DNA of 35,945 nt from UBA6080 sp964607515 (lineage in GTDB: Bacteria > Fermentibacterota > Fermentibacteria > Fermentibacterales > JCC-6). Positions 1-7,506 of this stretch are shown one piece after another; the stretch's first letter is position 1; the number at the start of each line of letters is the position of its first letter. The notes under the pieces are model-generated. The model was not told the origin of the DNA and searched no databases. It was given only the letters and a program-made list of their open reading frames with translations. The translations under genes and the position numbers were made by a program. The stretch covers positions 1 through 35,945 of the forward strand of contig CAZSKU010000024.1 of assembly GCA_964607515.1 (NCBI GenBank), in the 5' to 3' direction.

Positions 1-13
1 GCCCGAATACTCA

Positions 14-43
14 TGGGGACGGACTAAACTTGTGCAACTTATC
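14..43 (+). repeat. Left inverted repeat of the palindromic element
   Basis: This 30-bp repeat starts TGGGGACGGACTAAACT and ends GCAACTTATC. Its inverted partner is at 125-154, with 27 of 30 positions identical. Confidence 0.8.
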
Positions 44-70
44 TATGTAACACTATATCCGGCATAGATT

Positions 71-113
71 TAAAAAGGCAGAAGGCGCATCGCCGTAAAG
101 TGATGATGCGCCT
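71..113 (-). terminator. Hairpin with U-rich tail downstream of sppA
   Basis: The perfect 9-bp stem AGGCGCATC (83-91) pairs with GATGCGCCT (105-113) across a 13-base loop. Read on the minus strand, as sppA is transcribed, the stem is followed by TTCTGCCTTTTTA. This resembles an intrinsic terminator lying about 25 bases after the sppA stop and inside the palindromic element, so the element may provide the terminator as well as the stop codon. The loop is longer than usual, hence moderate confidence. Confidence 0.5.
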
Positions 114-124
114 CATTTTCTGGT

Positions 125-154
125 GATAAGTTGCGTTAGTTTAGTCCGTCCCCA
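125..154 (-). repeat. Right inverted repeat of the palindromic element
   Basis: This is the inverted partner of 14-43. Read on the minus strand it encodes the last residues of SppA (Gly-Asp-Gly-Leu-Asn) and its TAA stop at 136-138, so the repeat is part of the coding sequence. Confidence 0.8.
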
Positions 155-2463
155 AGGTAGATGTAGCCACCGCCGGTGAAGATGGGGTGGTTGACCAGGG
201 TGGACAGGGAGGGGATGCCCGGGGAGAAAGAGCCAAAGGGGGAAGGCTCGGGGAAGACCACGATTTCTGGGAAGCGGTCATGGATTCCGGCGAGTCTGGC
301 GGCGTGGAGCACGGCGTCCGCAACTCCTCCGTTGTAGTCCACAAGCCCCAGAGCCAGTGCGTCCGAACCGGACCACACCCTGCCCTGGCCGATGGAGTCA
401 ACCTCCTCGAAGGTCATGTCCCGCCCCCGGGCCACGGTATTCACGAAAAGCTCGTAACCGCCCCTCATGGCATCGAATTCCCTCTGCCACTCATCCTCCG
501 TGTAGGGTTCGAAGGGATTCCCGGGAGATCCCGCCGGGTCGATTGAAACCGTTTCGACGTTTACTCCCAGCCTGCTCAGAAGCTCTCCGAAGACGAACTT
601 CCCCGCTATGATGCCGATGGAACCGGTCACAGTGAATCGGTCCGCAAAGATAGCATCGGCGCCGCAGGCCATGTAGTAGCCTCCGCTGGCCGCCACGGAG
701 CCCATGCTGACCACTACGGGCATGTCCTCCGCAATCCGCTCCACCGCCCGGTTCATATCGTCGCTGGCCATGGCGTCGCCGCCTCCCGAGTCTATTCTGA
801 GAACGACGGCCCTGACTCCCCTTGTTGCGGCGGCCCTCTCCAGAAGCCTTTCGATGGTGTCGCTTCCCATGTTGGCTCCCATGATGGACCCGCCGCTTTC
901 GCCGTTGATGATGTTTCCCGTGGCAACGACCACAGCCACTCTGGGCTCATGGTTCCAGTCAGAGGAGTAGGGAATTGAGGAGGCGTATTCATCGGGGGAT
1001 ATCACCGGAATCCCAGTCCCCTCCACACCCTCCACGAACCCGTGGAACCTGTCGTGATGGATCAGGGTGTCCACCAGACTCATCTGACGGGCTCTGGAGG
1101 CCCAGTAGGGCGATGAAGTGAAAAGGGAGCGGGCCTGGGCTGAATCGTATCCCCTGCCATCCCCCAGACCACGGGCGATCTCCGAACGGGCGCTGATGAG
1201 AAGGGCCCGGGTGGCTTCCCTCTGGGCATCGGTCATGTCTGTCCGGGTGAGCATGTCGCTGGCGCTCTTGAATTCACCGATGTGCATGAGGTCCGGAAAG
1301 ACGCCGAGTCTGTCCAGGAAGCCCCTGAGAAAGGGTGTATACGAAGTGAAACCGTTTATGCTGATCTGCCCGGCCGGGTGCATGCAGATCTTTCTGGCGG
1401 CGGTGGCGCTGTAGTAGGAAGAGGTTGTGGCGTATTCGATGTAGGCGTAGACCGGTTTTCCGGCGTCCCGGAAAAGGACCATGTTTTCCCGGAGTTCCTC
1501 GGTCTGGGCGGCGTTCAGGGAGTAGTCGGAGTAGTCGACCATTAGGCCGGTGATCCCCGGATCCTCCGCTGCCCTTCTGAGAAGGACCATCTGTTCAGTG
1601 AAGGATGGCCTTCTGGGACCGAAAAAGCCTCTGGAGGGTTCTTCGTCTCCCGAGTCCGCTGAGTATTCCAGGAAGCCTCCGGCGCCGTTCAGAACGCTGG
1701 GAGCGTAGGCATCCCTGAAAGTAACGCTCCCGACGCCTCCGGTGTAGTCTCCGTCGTCCCACCCGGCGGCACCACGGAACCCCGCGTTCCTGATATCCAG
1801 CTGAAACCCTGCGGTGACCAGATCCTCCGAGACCTGTCCTCTCAGGGTGATACCGGGAACGGGCACAGCTTCCAGGCCGAACTGCCAGTCGCCCCGGTCA
1901 ACCTCCCATTCATCCCAGCACCAGTCGCCGGTGACCGTGAAAATGCCTCCCATAGGTCGGCAGGCTACTCCCGCGGACATGTGGTGCTCGTAGTCCCGCA
2001 CCGAACTCCTGAACGCCAACCCTGCACTGACGATTCCGGACGGTCTGAAGCATGCCCCAAGGGTGTAGAACGTCGCGCCTTGCAGAGGATGATCCCTGAC
2101 GGTGGGATCGAACCAGGAGAAACCACCCCCCAGGGAGAGGTTTTCATTCAGAAGCACCCCAGCTCCCGTGTCGAATCGTCGGAGGCTTGCCCGGTCCTCC
2201 CACCATCCAGCGATACCGCCCTCCCCGCCGTGCAGGACGACACCGTCGAACCCTTCCCATGTGGAGTCGGTGAAGGAGCAGGTGAAAGTGATTTCCTTGC
2301 TTTTCAGCCATGGAAAGCCCGCCGGGTTAGAGAAGAACGGACCGGAAGCCTCCGGGTACGCGGTGAACCGGAATGGAATCCGGTTCCCCGGAAGCGGATC
2401 CAGCGGCAAAGCCGCGATCGGGGCGGACATGAGCAAAAATGCCAGTATACAGGATGCTCTCAT
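136..2463 (-). CDS. sppA: SppA-type (S49) serine protease with N-terminal beta-barrel-like region
   Basis: The product is a 775-residue secreted protein with an N-terminal signal peptide of about 18 residues. Residues ~55-270 alternate short polar/hydrophobic stretches rich in Gly and aromatics, like an outer-membrane barrel. Residues ~285-500 and ~510-720 are the tandem S49 domains of the long SppA type. The catalytic Ser593 lies in GSVAASGGYY and the probable general base Lys358 in SATAARKICMHP; in E. coli SppA the dyad is also Lys in the first and Ser in the second domain. The family degrades cleaved signal peptides and membrane fragments. The usual N-terminal transmembrane anchor is replaced by the extra beta-rich part. 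The ATG start is preceded by GGGAGG. It lies 16 bp downstream of the Omp85-like gene, probably as one operon. The last five to six residues and the stop come from the palindromic element. Confidence 0.9.
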   Translation of the reverse strand: MRASCILAFLLMSAPIAALPLDPLPGNRIPFRFTAYPEASGPFFSNPAGFPWLKSKEITFTCSFTDSTWEGFDGVVLHGGEGGIAGWWEDRASLRRFDTGAGVLLNENLSLGGGFSWFDPTVRDHPLQGATFYTLGACFRPSGIVSAGLAFRSSVRDYEHHMSAGVACRPMGGIFTVTGDWCWDEWEVDRGDWQFGLEAVPVPGITLRGQVSEDLVTAGFQLDIRNAGFRGAAGWDDGDYTGGVGSVTFRDAYAPSVLNGAGGFLEYSADSGDEEPSRGFFGPRRPSFTEQMVLLRRAAEDPGITGLMVDYSDYSLNAAQTEELRENMVLFRDAGKPVYAYIEYATTSSYYSATAARKICMHPAGQISINGFTSYTPFLRGFLDRLGVFPDLMHIGEFKSASDMLTRTDMTDAQREATRALLISARSEIARGLGDGRGYDSAQARSLFTSSPYWASRARQMSLVDTLIHHDRFHGFVEGVEGTGIPVISPDEYASSIPYSSDWNHEPRVAVVVATGNIINGESGGSIMGANMGSDTIERLLERAAATRGVRAVVLRIDSGGGDAMASDDMNRAVERIAEDMPVVVSMGSVAASGGYYMACGADAIFADRFTVTGSIGIIAGKFVFGELLSRLGVNVETVSIDPAGSPGNPFEPYTEDEWQREFDAMRGGYELFVNTVARGRDMTFEEVDSIGQGRVWSGSDALALGLVDYNGGVADAVLHAARLAGIHDRFPEIVVFPEPSPFGSFSPGIPSLSTLVNHPIFTGGGYIYLGDGLN

Positions 2464-2479
2464 ATAATTCCCTCCCGGT

Positions 2480-3526
2480 TCAGAATGGGTGTTCCATCCC
2501 CGCGCTCATCATCAAACCTTCGTCACCCCAGGCGCCGTCCAGCTTCAGGGTGAACCTCTCGGCGGTTGTCAACCTCAGACCGGTGCCGGCGCCCAGATGA
2601 AAACGGTCGAACCTCAGCCCGCCGAATTCCCCGGCAACCTGACCCGCATCGGCGAAGACAGCGACCCCGGCCCGCCATGGTTCCTCCATCGTCGGAACCT
2701 CCACCTGGAATAACATCTTTCTTAGCTCCAGCGTGCAAAGGGCCCAGACCGGGCCGGTAAACCGGAAGTCGCTGTAGGCCCGGAATCCCTGGGCCTGCCC
2801 CAGGCATGGGGAGAAGGGCAGAGGCGTGATTTCGGAGCCGAAGTGCCGGACTACCCTGGCGGAAGCCCCCATTTCGATCCCCGCAGGCACCGGGAAGCTG
2901 ACCGAACACTCGCTCCCGGCTCTCCCGTACCCGGCGTCGCCCGACTGAAGGAATCCCGACAAACCAGCCGACCAGCGGAAACCCCTGTCTCCGCCACCCG
3001 CCAGAATGATTCCCAGATCGGGGCCTGCGGACCATGTGGACCCGAAATTCCCAAGGGAGGATTCCTCCCAGAGATGGCTGTCCTCCCTGTCATATACAGA
3101 CGAATGTCTCAGGCTCAGCCCTGCGTCCAGGGAGATAACCGGTGTGACCGCCACCCTGTAGAGCATGGAGAGGGTTTGCTTTTCATAGTCCATGGAGGCG
3201 GTGGAATCGGGGGATGTGTTGTTGCCCCGCCCGAACCACTTCCTGTCGGTCAGTCGCTCGTACTCTGCGGAGAACAGCAGGCCGCCCGGATCGGCGGCCC
3301 TGATCTCACCGGCGCTGAACCTCACCATCCCCGAGGTTCCGTAATAGGCGCCCAGGGTCAGAATTCCCACCTGGACGCTGTCCGAGTTCATGACCGGTTC
3401 CGCGACCCCGGCGCCTGCGACGAACCCTGTGGAGGAACCGTACCCCAGAGCGGGGAATACTGAAAAGGCCCGGAGTTCGGAGGCCGCGAGAAGAAGCAAC
3501 GCCGGTAGGAGCCGATAGCCTGTCAA
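2480..3526 (-). CDS. POTRA-less Omp85/BamA-type outer-membrane barrel
   Basis: The 348-residue product has a signal peptide (~1-20, ending at Ala) and then continuous amphipathic beta strands ending in Phe (MEHPF), the usual outer-membrane barrel C-terminal signature. GFRAYSDFRF near residue 250, followed by LELRK, matches the conserved G-(F/Y)-R...RF and strand elements of the Omp85 surface-antigen domain. YGSSTGF and WFGRGNNTS near the N-terminal side also fit small BamA/TamA-like barrels. There is room for about 16 strands but none for POTRA repeats, so it is unlikely to be the essential BamA. The start is TTG with GAGGAAA upstream. It is the first gene of the minus-strand pair with sppA. 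Its role could be protein or lipid translocation at the outer membrane; the substrate is unknown. Confidence 0.75.
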   Translation of the reverse strand: MTGYRLLPALLLLAASELRAFSVFPALGYGSSTGFVAGAGVAEPVMNSDSVQVGILTLGAYYGTSGMVRFSAGEIRAADPGGLLFSAEYERLTDRKWFGRGNNTSPDSTASMDYEKQTLSMLYRVAVTPVISLDAGLSLRHSSVYDREDSHLWEESSLGNFGSTWSAGPDLGIILAGGGDRGFRWSAGLSGFLQSGDAGYGRAGSECSVSFPVPAGIEMGASARVVRHFGSEITPLPFSPCLGQAQGFRAYSDFRFTGPVWALCTLELRKMLFQVEVPTMEEPWRAGVAVFADAGQVAGEFGGLRFDRFHLGAGTGLRLTTAERFTLKLDGAWGDEGLMMSAGMEHPF

Positions 3527-3550
3527 GAATTTCCTCTCGTCGTCCGGGGG

Positions 3551-3558
3551 GTTATATT
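3551..3558. promoter_or_regulatory. Overlapping divergent -10 elements
   Basis: The sequence GTTATATT is a -10-like element on both strands: TATATT on plus (3553-3558) and TATAAC on minus (reverse complement of 3551-3556). The minus -10 would start transcription about 17 bases ahead of the Omp85 TTG start. The plus -10 would start transcription near 3566, before the GTG at 3587. The -35 boxes are poor on both sides. The divergent start codons are only 30-60 bp apart, so promoters must be here or inside the genes. Confidence 0.4.
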
Positions 3559-3586
3559 GGCCCGGAAGTCATCGAAAGGCAGTGGA

Positions 3587-4294
3587 GTGGGCAAAACCCT
3601 CATCATCGTTCCAACCTACAACGAAGTCAGGAATATAGCTGAACTCCTTCCCGTGCTGCTCGATCTCCCGATAGCCCCAGAGGTGCTGGTGGTGGATGAC
3701 TCCAGCCCCGACGGAACCGGCTCGGTGGTGGAGGGTTTTGCGGGCACGGGCAAGGTCCACCTGCTCACCAGACCATCCAAGAGCGGTCTGGGACAGGCCT
3801 ATGTGGCGGGGTTCCGATGGGCTCTCGAAAGGGAATGCTACGATCCGGTGATCCAGATGGACGCTGATTTCTCGCACAACCCCGCCAGGATCCCCCATCT
3901 CGTGGAAGCCCTTCGGAATCACGACTTCGCCATCGGATCCAGGTACTCCGACGGCGTGAACGTGGTGAACTGGCCCCTCTCCAGACTGCTCCTGTCATAC
4001 TGCGCCAACATGTACACCAAGATCGTCACGGGGCTTCCGGTGAAGGACGCCACGGGCGGATTCAAGGCTTTCCGAAGGAGCGCACTGGCCCTGCTGGATC
4101 TGGAGGGAATCAAATCAGACGGTTATTCGTTCCAGATCGAGGTGACGTACAAACTGGTCAAGAAGGGTTGCAGTGTGGTCGAGGTACCAATTGTGTTCGT
4201 CGACCGGCATTCCGGCACGAGCAAGATGTCCAAATCCATCGTCTGGGAAGCGGTCTGGATGGTGTGGCGCCTGCGCTTCCCGTGGCTCTTCTGA
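3587..4294 (+). CDS. GT2 polyprenol-phosphate hexose synthase (Dpm1-like)
   Basis: The product is 235 residues from the GTG start. It begins with the GT-A nucleotide-binding strand (TLIIVPTYNE), followed by VVDDSSPDGT and the DxD metal site D92/D94 in QMDADFSHNP. ATGGFKAFRR and the C-terminal DRHSGTSKMS are typical of dolichol/polyprenol-phosphate mannose (or glucose) synthases. These enzymes transfer a hexose from GDP- or UDP-sugar to a lipid phosphate on the cytoplasmic face, making the donor for GT-C transferases. There are no C-terminal membrane helices, so it is the soluble Dpm1 type. A TTG at 3557 would add ten residues, but GTG at 3587 has AAGG at good spacing and the family's usual N-terminus. 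It heads the long plus-strand gene run. Mannose versus glucose cannot be decided. Confidence 0.8.
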   Translation: MGKTLIIVPTYNEVRNIAELLPVLLDLPIAPEVLVVDDSSPDGTGSVVEGFAGTGKVHLLTRPSKSGLGQAYVAGFRWALERECYDPVIQMDADFSHNPARIPHLVEALRNHDFAIGSRYSDGVNVVNWPLSRLLLSYCANMYTKIVTGLPVKDATGGFKAFRRSALALLDLEGIKSDGYSFQIEVTYKLVKKGCSVVEVPIVFVDRHSGTSKMSKSIVWEAVWMVWRLRFPWLF

Positions 4295-4303
4295 AAGGCC
4301 GCC

Positions 4304-6532
4304 ATGGTATCATTGATGCTTGTTCTCTTGGCCGTGGTCCCCGAATGGGATCTGGTCACCTCAAACACCTTCGTCCGGGGGGTATGCTCCGACGGGGCAG
4401 GCGGTCTCTGGTGCGCCACCACCGGCGGAGTCATCAGGTTCAGGTACGGTGAGGGGGTCCTGGAAACCTACGGGTATCCGGATAACCTTCCCCACCCCAG
4501 AACCCGGGGTATCGCTCTGGATTCGGCGGGAAGGCTCTGGGTCGCCACCGAGAAGGGGCTGGTACTCATCGAGGAAGGCGAGACCACCGTGTTCACCTCC
4601 TTCGAGGGGATACCAGGAACCGGAGTCACCTACGCCGTGACCGAGGCGGGCGGTTACATCTGGGCAGGCAGCGACGGGGGGCTGGCCCGGGGGGAAGCCG
4701 AAGGCTTCATTCCCATCGAGGAGGGCACCGTCTTCAACGCCGACAGGGTGTACGGTCTGGCGGCAGATTCCGACACTCTCTGGCTTGCCACCGACCGTGG
4801 GGTCTTCTCCCTCGACTTGGGACTGTCCCCCTTCGACCCGTCGGCATGGAAAGGGTGGGAGTCCACCGCAGGGCTCGCCCTGAGGGGCGTGGAGGTTACG
4901 TCCCTGGGAGTGTGCGCCTACGGCTCTTCCGGCCTGACCATTCGAAGCCCGGGATACGAAGACTTCCGTCTGATTCTGAACTACACATCCTCGGACACCA
5001 CAGTCACCGGAGCGGCGGTGCTGGACGGCATGCTGGTGGCCGCCAGGAACGGCGCGGTTCTGCAGTTCAAGGAGGACCGGTGGGAGGTTCTCGCCCCGCC
5101 GATCCCCATCGATGTCACTCCCAGTTTCCTGGAGAACGTGGATGGAAACCTCTGGATGGGTTACGGAGTCGCCAACCCTCAGATGGAGGTCGCCGGAAGG
5201 GGGATACTGCTCCGGCAGGGTGGAGCCTGGCTTGGGACCACCCTTCCCGGGATGCAGTGCATGAGCATATACCAGATCGCCCGGGATCCTTCGGGGCGAA
5301 TGTACACGGGCACATACATCAGGGGTCTTCAGGCCTGCTACCCCGGATGGGGCTGGAGGGTCTTCACCGCGGACAACTCCGGTTTCCCAAACAGCCAGCA
5401 GGTCTTCGCCGCGGCGACCTGGGCAGGGCAGGGAGTCTGGGCTTCCAGCTACCATTTCGGTCTGACCTGGGTTGACGACAACGGCACCCCCGAATCGGGA
5501 GACGACCGGATGCTCACCTTTTTTGCCGACTCTATCGAGAACCCCGTTCCCCCCTCCACGATCCTGGTTCCCTCGGGGCTGGTCAACAACCAGGTCACCA
5601 TGCTGGCCTCCCAGGGCCCCGGGGTATGGTCGTCCCACCGGGAATACTTCGAGTCCACCAGCGAGTCCAGCGGAATCACCGGCTTCTCGGGTGACCCGGG
5701 CTCGCTTCAGATGCAGTGGGCCGTCAGAACTCCCTCCGAGGGACTTGCCCTGAAGAACGTGAGAGGGGTTTTCCCCCAGGGAACGGACAGCCTGTGGATA
5801 GCCTTCCTGAACAGCGGCGGCTGCCAGCTTCTGGTTCACTCCGGCGATCCTTCCGACCCTTCCGGGGACTCGTGGCATCCCGGAATCGGCCAGGCCTATA
5901 CAATCTCCAGCGGCCTTCCTTCAAACGATGTCTTCTGCATCCTTCCCGTGTCCGGACGGGGTGTCTACGCCGGAACCGCCTCGGGGCTGGCCCGGTTCAC
6001 TCCGGAGGGGTTCGTGTCAGTACCCGGAATCGACGGGCAGATCAAGGCCATGGCGGCTGACGCCGCCGGCAGGATATGGTGTCTGGGCACTTCCGGGGTC
6101 TTCTGTCTCGAGGGAAACCAGGTGTACTGGTTCGACCAGTCCAACTCGGATTTCCTGCAGTCCTCCCGGGTTGACCAGGAGTACGCCCTCTTCCTGCCCG
6201 ATTCCGGGGCGGTCCTCTTCTCTTCGCAGATAGGGATGTGGAGCATTTCCTCCCAGGGCGGTTCCGGCGTCGGCGATCTTCCGGTGTTCTACCCCCAGCC
6301 ATACCTGCCCGGGCAGGGAAGCCTTCTGCTCGGGATCGAGGGCGACGGCCCGGTACGGGTGGAGTTCTACGGGGTGGACGGGGCTTTCCTGGAAGCTGTG
6401 GAGGCGGAATCTCCTTCCCAATGGTCCTGGGACGGCGAGTTCAACAGGGCCAGGGCCGCCTCGGGAGTGTACATGGTTCTGGTTCGAACCGGCGGCCGGA
6501 TCTTTCCCGGCAGGATCGCGGTGGTGCGATGA
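4304..6532 (+). CDS. Secreted beta-propeller protein A with FlgD-like C-terminal domain
   Basis: The 742-residue product starts with a short hydrophobic signal-like segment (1-12) lacking basic residues. Residues ~15-640 carry repeated propeller strands of the two-component-regulator-propeller (Reg_prop) type, for example GRLWVATEKGLVLI, YIWAGSDGGLARG, TLWLATDRGVFSLD, GVYAGTASGLARF and GRIWCLGTSGVFCL. The last ~80 residues (from YPQPYLPGQG, ~662, through WSWDGEFN to ASGVYMVLVR) match the FlgD Ig-like domain seen at the C-termini of many secreted FCB-group proteins, where related domains act as sorting signals. Unlike classical Reg_prop sensors it has no transmembrane, kinase or GGDEF part. 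It starts 9 bp after the Dpm1-like gene and overlaps the FemAB gene by ATGA. A paralogue is at 14016-16160. The ligand is unknown. Confidence 0.75.
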   Translation: MVSLMLVLLAVVPEWDLVTSNTFVRGVCSDGAGGLWCATTGGVIRFRYGEGVLETYGYPDNLPHPRTRGIALDSAGRLWVATEKGLVLIEEGETTVFTSFEGIPGTGVTYAVTEAGGYIWAGSDGGLARGEAEGFIPIEEGTVFNADRVYGLAADSDTLWLATDRGVFSLDLGLSPFDPSAWKGWESTAGLALRGVEVTSLGVCAYGSSGLTIRSPGYEDFRLILNYTSSDTTVTGAAVLDGMLVAARNGAVLQFKEDRWEVLAPPIPIDVTPSFLENVDGNLWMGYGVANPQMEVAGRGILLRQGGAWLGTTLPGMQCMSIYQIARDPSGRMYTGTYIRGLQACYPGWGWRVFTADNSGFPNSQQVFAAATWAGQGVWASSYHFGLTWVDDNGTPESGDDRMLTFFADSIENPVPPSTILVPSGLVNNQVTMLASQGPGVWSSHREYFESTSESSGITGFSGDPGSLQMQWAVRTPSEGLALKNVRGVFPQGTDSLWIAFLNSGGCQLLVHSGDPSDPSGDSWHPGIGQAYTISSGLPSNDVFCILPVSGRGVYAGTASGLARFTPEGFVSVPGIDGQIKAMAADAAGRIWCLGTSGVFCLEGNQVYWFDQSNSDFLQSSRVDQEYALFLPDSGAVLFSSQIGMWSISSQGGSGVGDLPVFYPQPYLPGQGSLLLGIEGDGPVRVEFYGVDGAFLEAVEAESPSQWSWDGEFNRARAASGVYMVLVRTGGRIFPGRIAVVR

Positions 6533-7506
6533 TGGTGAAGGTTAGAAAGGCGACCCCCGAGGACAGGAAGGGATGGGCGGATTTCGTCCTCCGTTCCAAC
6601 AACGGCACGATCTTTCACCTTCCGGCGTTTCTGGACTATCACCCCGAGGGGCGGTTCAGGAACGAACACCTGGTCGCCGAGGATCCCGACGGAAGCATAT
6701 GCGCGGTGATGCCCTGCGCGCTGGCGGTTCGGGACGGAGTAACCTGGCTGAGGAGCTATCCCGGCGCCTCCTACGGGGGGCCGGTCCTGGAGGACGGGGC
6801 ATCCCTTTCCTTCGTGGAATCACTCATGGACGCCATCCTGGATTACTGCCGGGAGAATGGCTTCGGCATGGTGGAGATGACCTTGCCGCCCTCGGTCTAC
6901 TTCCGAAGACCCCATGACTACATTGACTTCGCCCTGGCGAACAGGGGCTTTTCCTACTCGAAGAGGGAACTCACCGCCGTGATAGATCTTCGCAGGCTCG
7001 GGGAGGAGATAGACCTGGCCTTCCGGGAATCCGTCAGGAGGGGAGTCAGGAAGGCCGTGAAATCAGGGCTGACGGTGGTGGAGGACCGCGACTTCTCCAG
7101 GTTCTACCCGGTTCTCGCCGGCAACCTGAAGGACCGGCACGGGGTGAACCCAACCCATACCCTCGAGGAGCTGTACAGGCTGGAGAAACTCCTCGGACCG
7201 GAGAAGATCCGGCAGTTCGTCTCGGTGGACGGGACGGGGGAGGTTTTCGCGGGGATGGTGATGTTCCACGCGAACCCGAGGGTCACGCTGGCCTTCTACA
7301 TCAGCCACAACGAGAAGCACCAGGCCCGCAGGCCCGTGAACCTCGTTTACAGGGAAGTCATCGAATGGGCCCGGCACATGGGGTACAGCCATCTCGACCT
7401 GGGCACCTTCACCCTGAACGGGGAAGTGAACCACGGCCTGTGCCGTTTCAAGGAGAGCTTCACCGCCCGGGGGCAGTTCAGGAACACCCTTGTCGGAAAG
7501 GTCTGA
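6529..7506 (+). CDS. FemAB-like GNAT-fold transferase
   Basis: The 325-residue product opens with VKVRKATPEDRKGWADFV, then HLVAEDPDGSICAVMPCAL, SYPGASYGGPVL and a central FRESVRRGVRKAVKSGLTV helix. The second half (LAGNLKDRHG ... VFAGMVMFHANPRVTLAFYISHNE ... HLDLGTFTLNGEVNHGLCRFKESF) is a GNAT-type domain of the FemAB/BioF2-like kind. Classical FemX enzymes add amino acids from tRNA to the peptidoglycan bridge; relatives in exopolysaccharide and exosortase loci have unknown acceptors. ATG at 6529 overlaps the stop of propeller A (ATGA); a second ATG follows directly. The reading frame is open further upstream, but that part is the shadow of propeller A. Placement among glycan genes favours a role in surface polymer modification, which is inference. 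Confidence 0.7.
   Translation: MMVKVRKATPEDRKGWADFVLRSNNGTIFHLPAFLDYHPEGRFRNEHLVAEDPDGSICAVMPCALAVRDGVTWLRSYPGASYGGPVLEDGASLSFVESLMDAILDYCRENGFGMVEMTLPPSVYFRRPHDYIDFALANRGFSYSKRELTAVIDLRRLGEEIDLAFRESVRRGVRKAVKSGLTVVEDRDFSRFYPVLAGNLKDRHGVNPTHTLEELYRLEKLLGPEKIRQFVSVDGTGEVFAGMVMFHANPRVTLAFYISHNEKHQARRPVNLVYREVIEWARHMGYSHLDLGTFTLNGEVNHGLCRFKESFTARGQFRNTLVGKV

Larger units (their letters stand above)
14..154. mobile_element. MITE-like palindromic element with 30-bp inverted ends
   Basis: The two ends are inverted copies of a 30-bp sequence beginning TGGGGACGGACTAAACT. Positions 14-43 and the reverse complement of 125-154 match at 27 of 30 bases, the three mismatches lying at internal positions 18-20 of the repeat. 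The 81-bp core is AT-richer than the flanks and contains a perfect 9-bp stem (83-91 with 105-113). No open reading frame fits inside, so any mobility would need a transposase supplied in trans. No target duplication is visible in the short flanks. Short G-rich palindromic elements of this kind are known to be moved by IS200-like (REP-associated tyrosine) transposases or to be DDE-type MITEs; which applies here is inference. The right end overlaps the 3' end of sppA. Confidence 0.65.

Noticed and set aside
3521..3526. A perfect TTGACA on the minus strand, looking like a -35 box
   Set aside because: It is the TTG start codon plus second codon of the Omp85-like gene; a promoter there would lie inside the coding sequence and no -10 follows at proper distance.
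4361..5878. A 505-residue open frame on the minus strand opposite propeller A, and similar long antisense frames at 17843-19078, 27646-28857, 28596-29876, 31112-32347 and 31642-33000
   Set aside because: High GC content leaves antisense frames open. The translations are Gly/Pro/Arg/His-rich and low in hydrophobic core residues, have no recognisable motifs, and each lies opposite a gene with clear family signatures.
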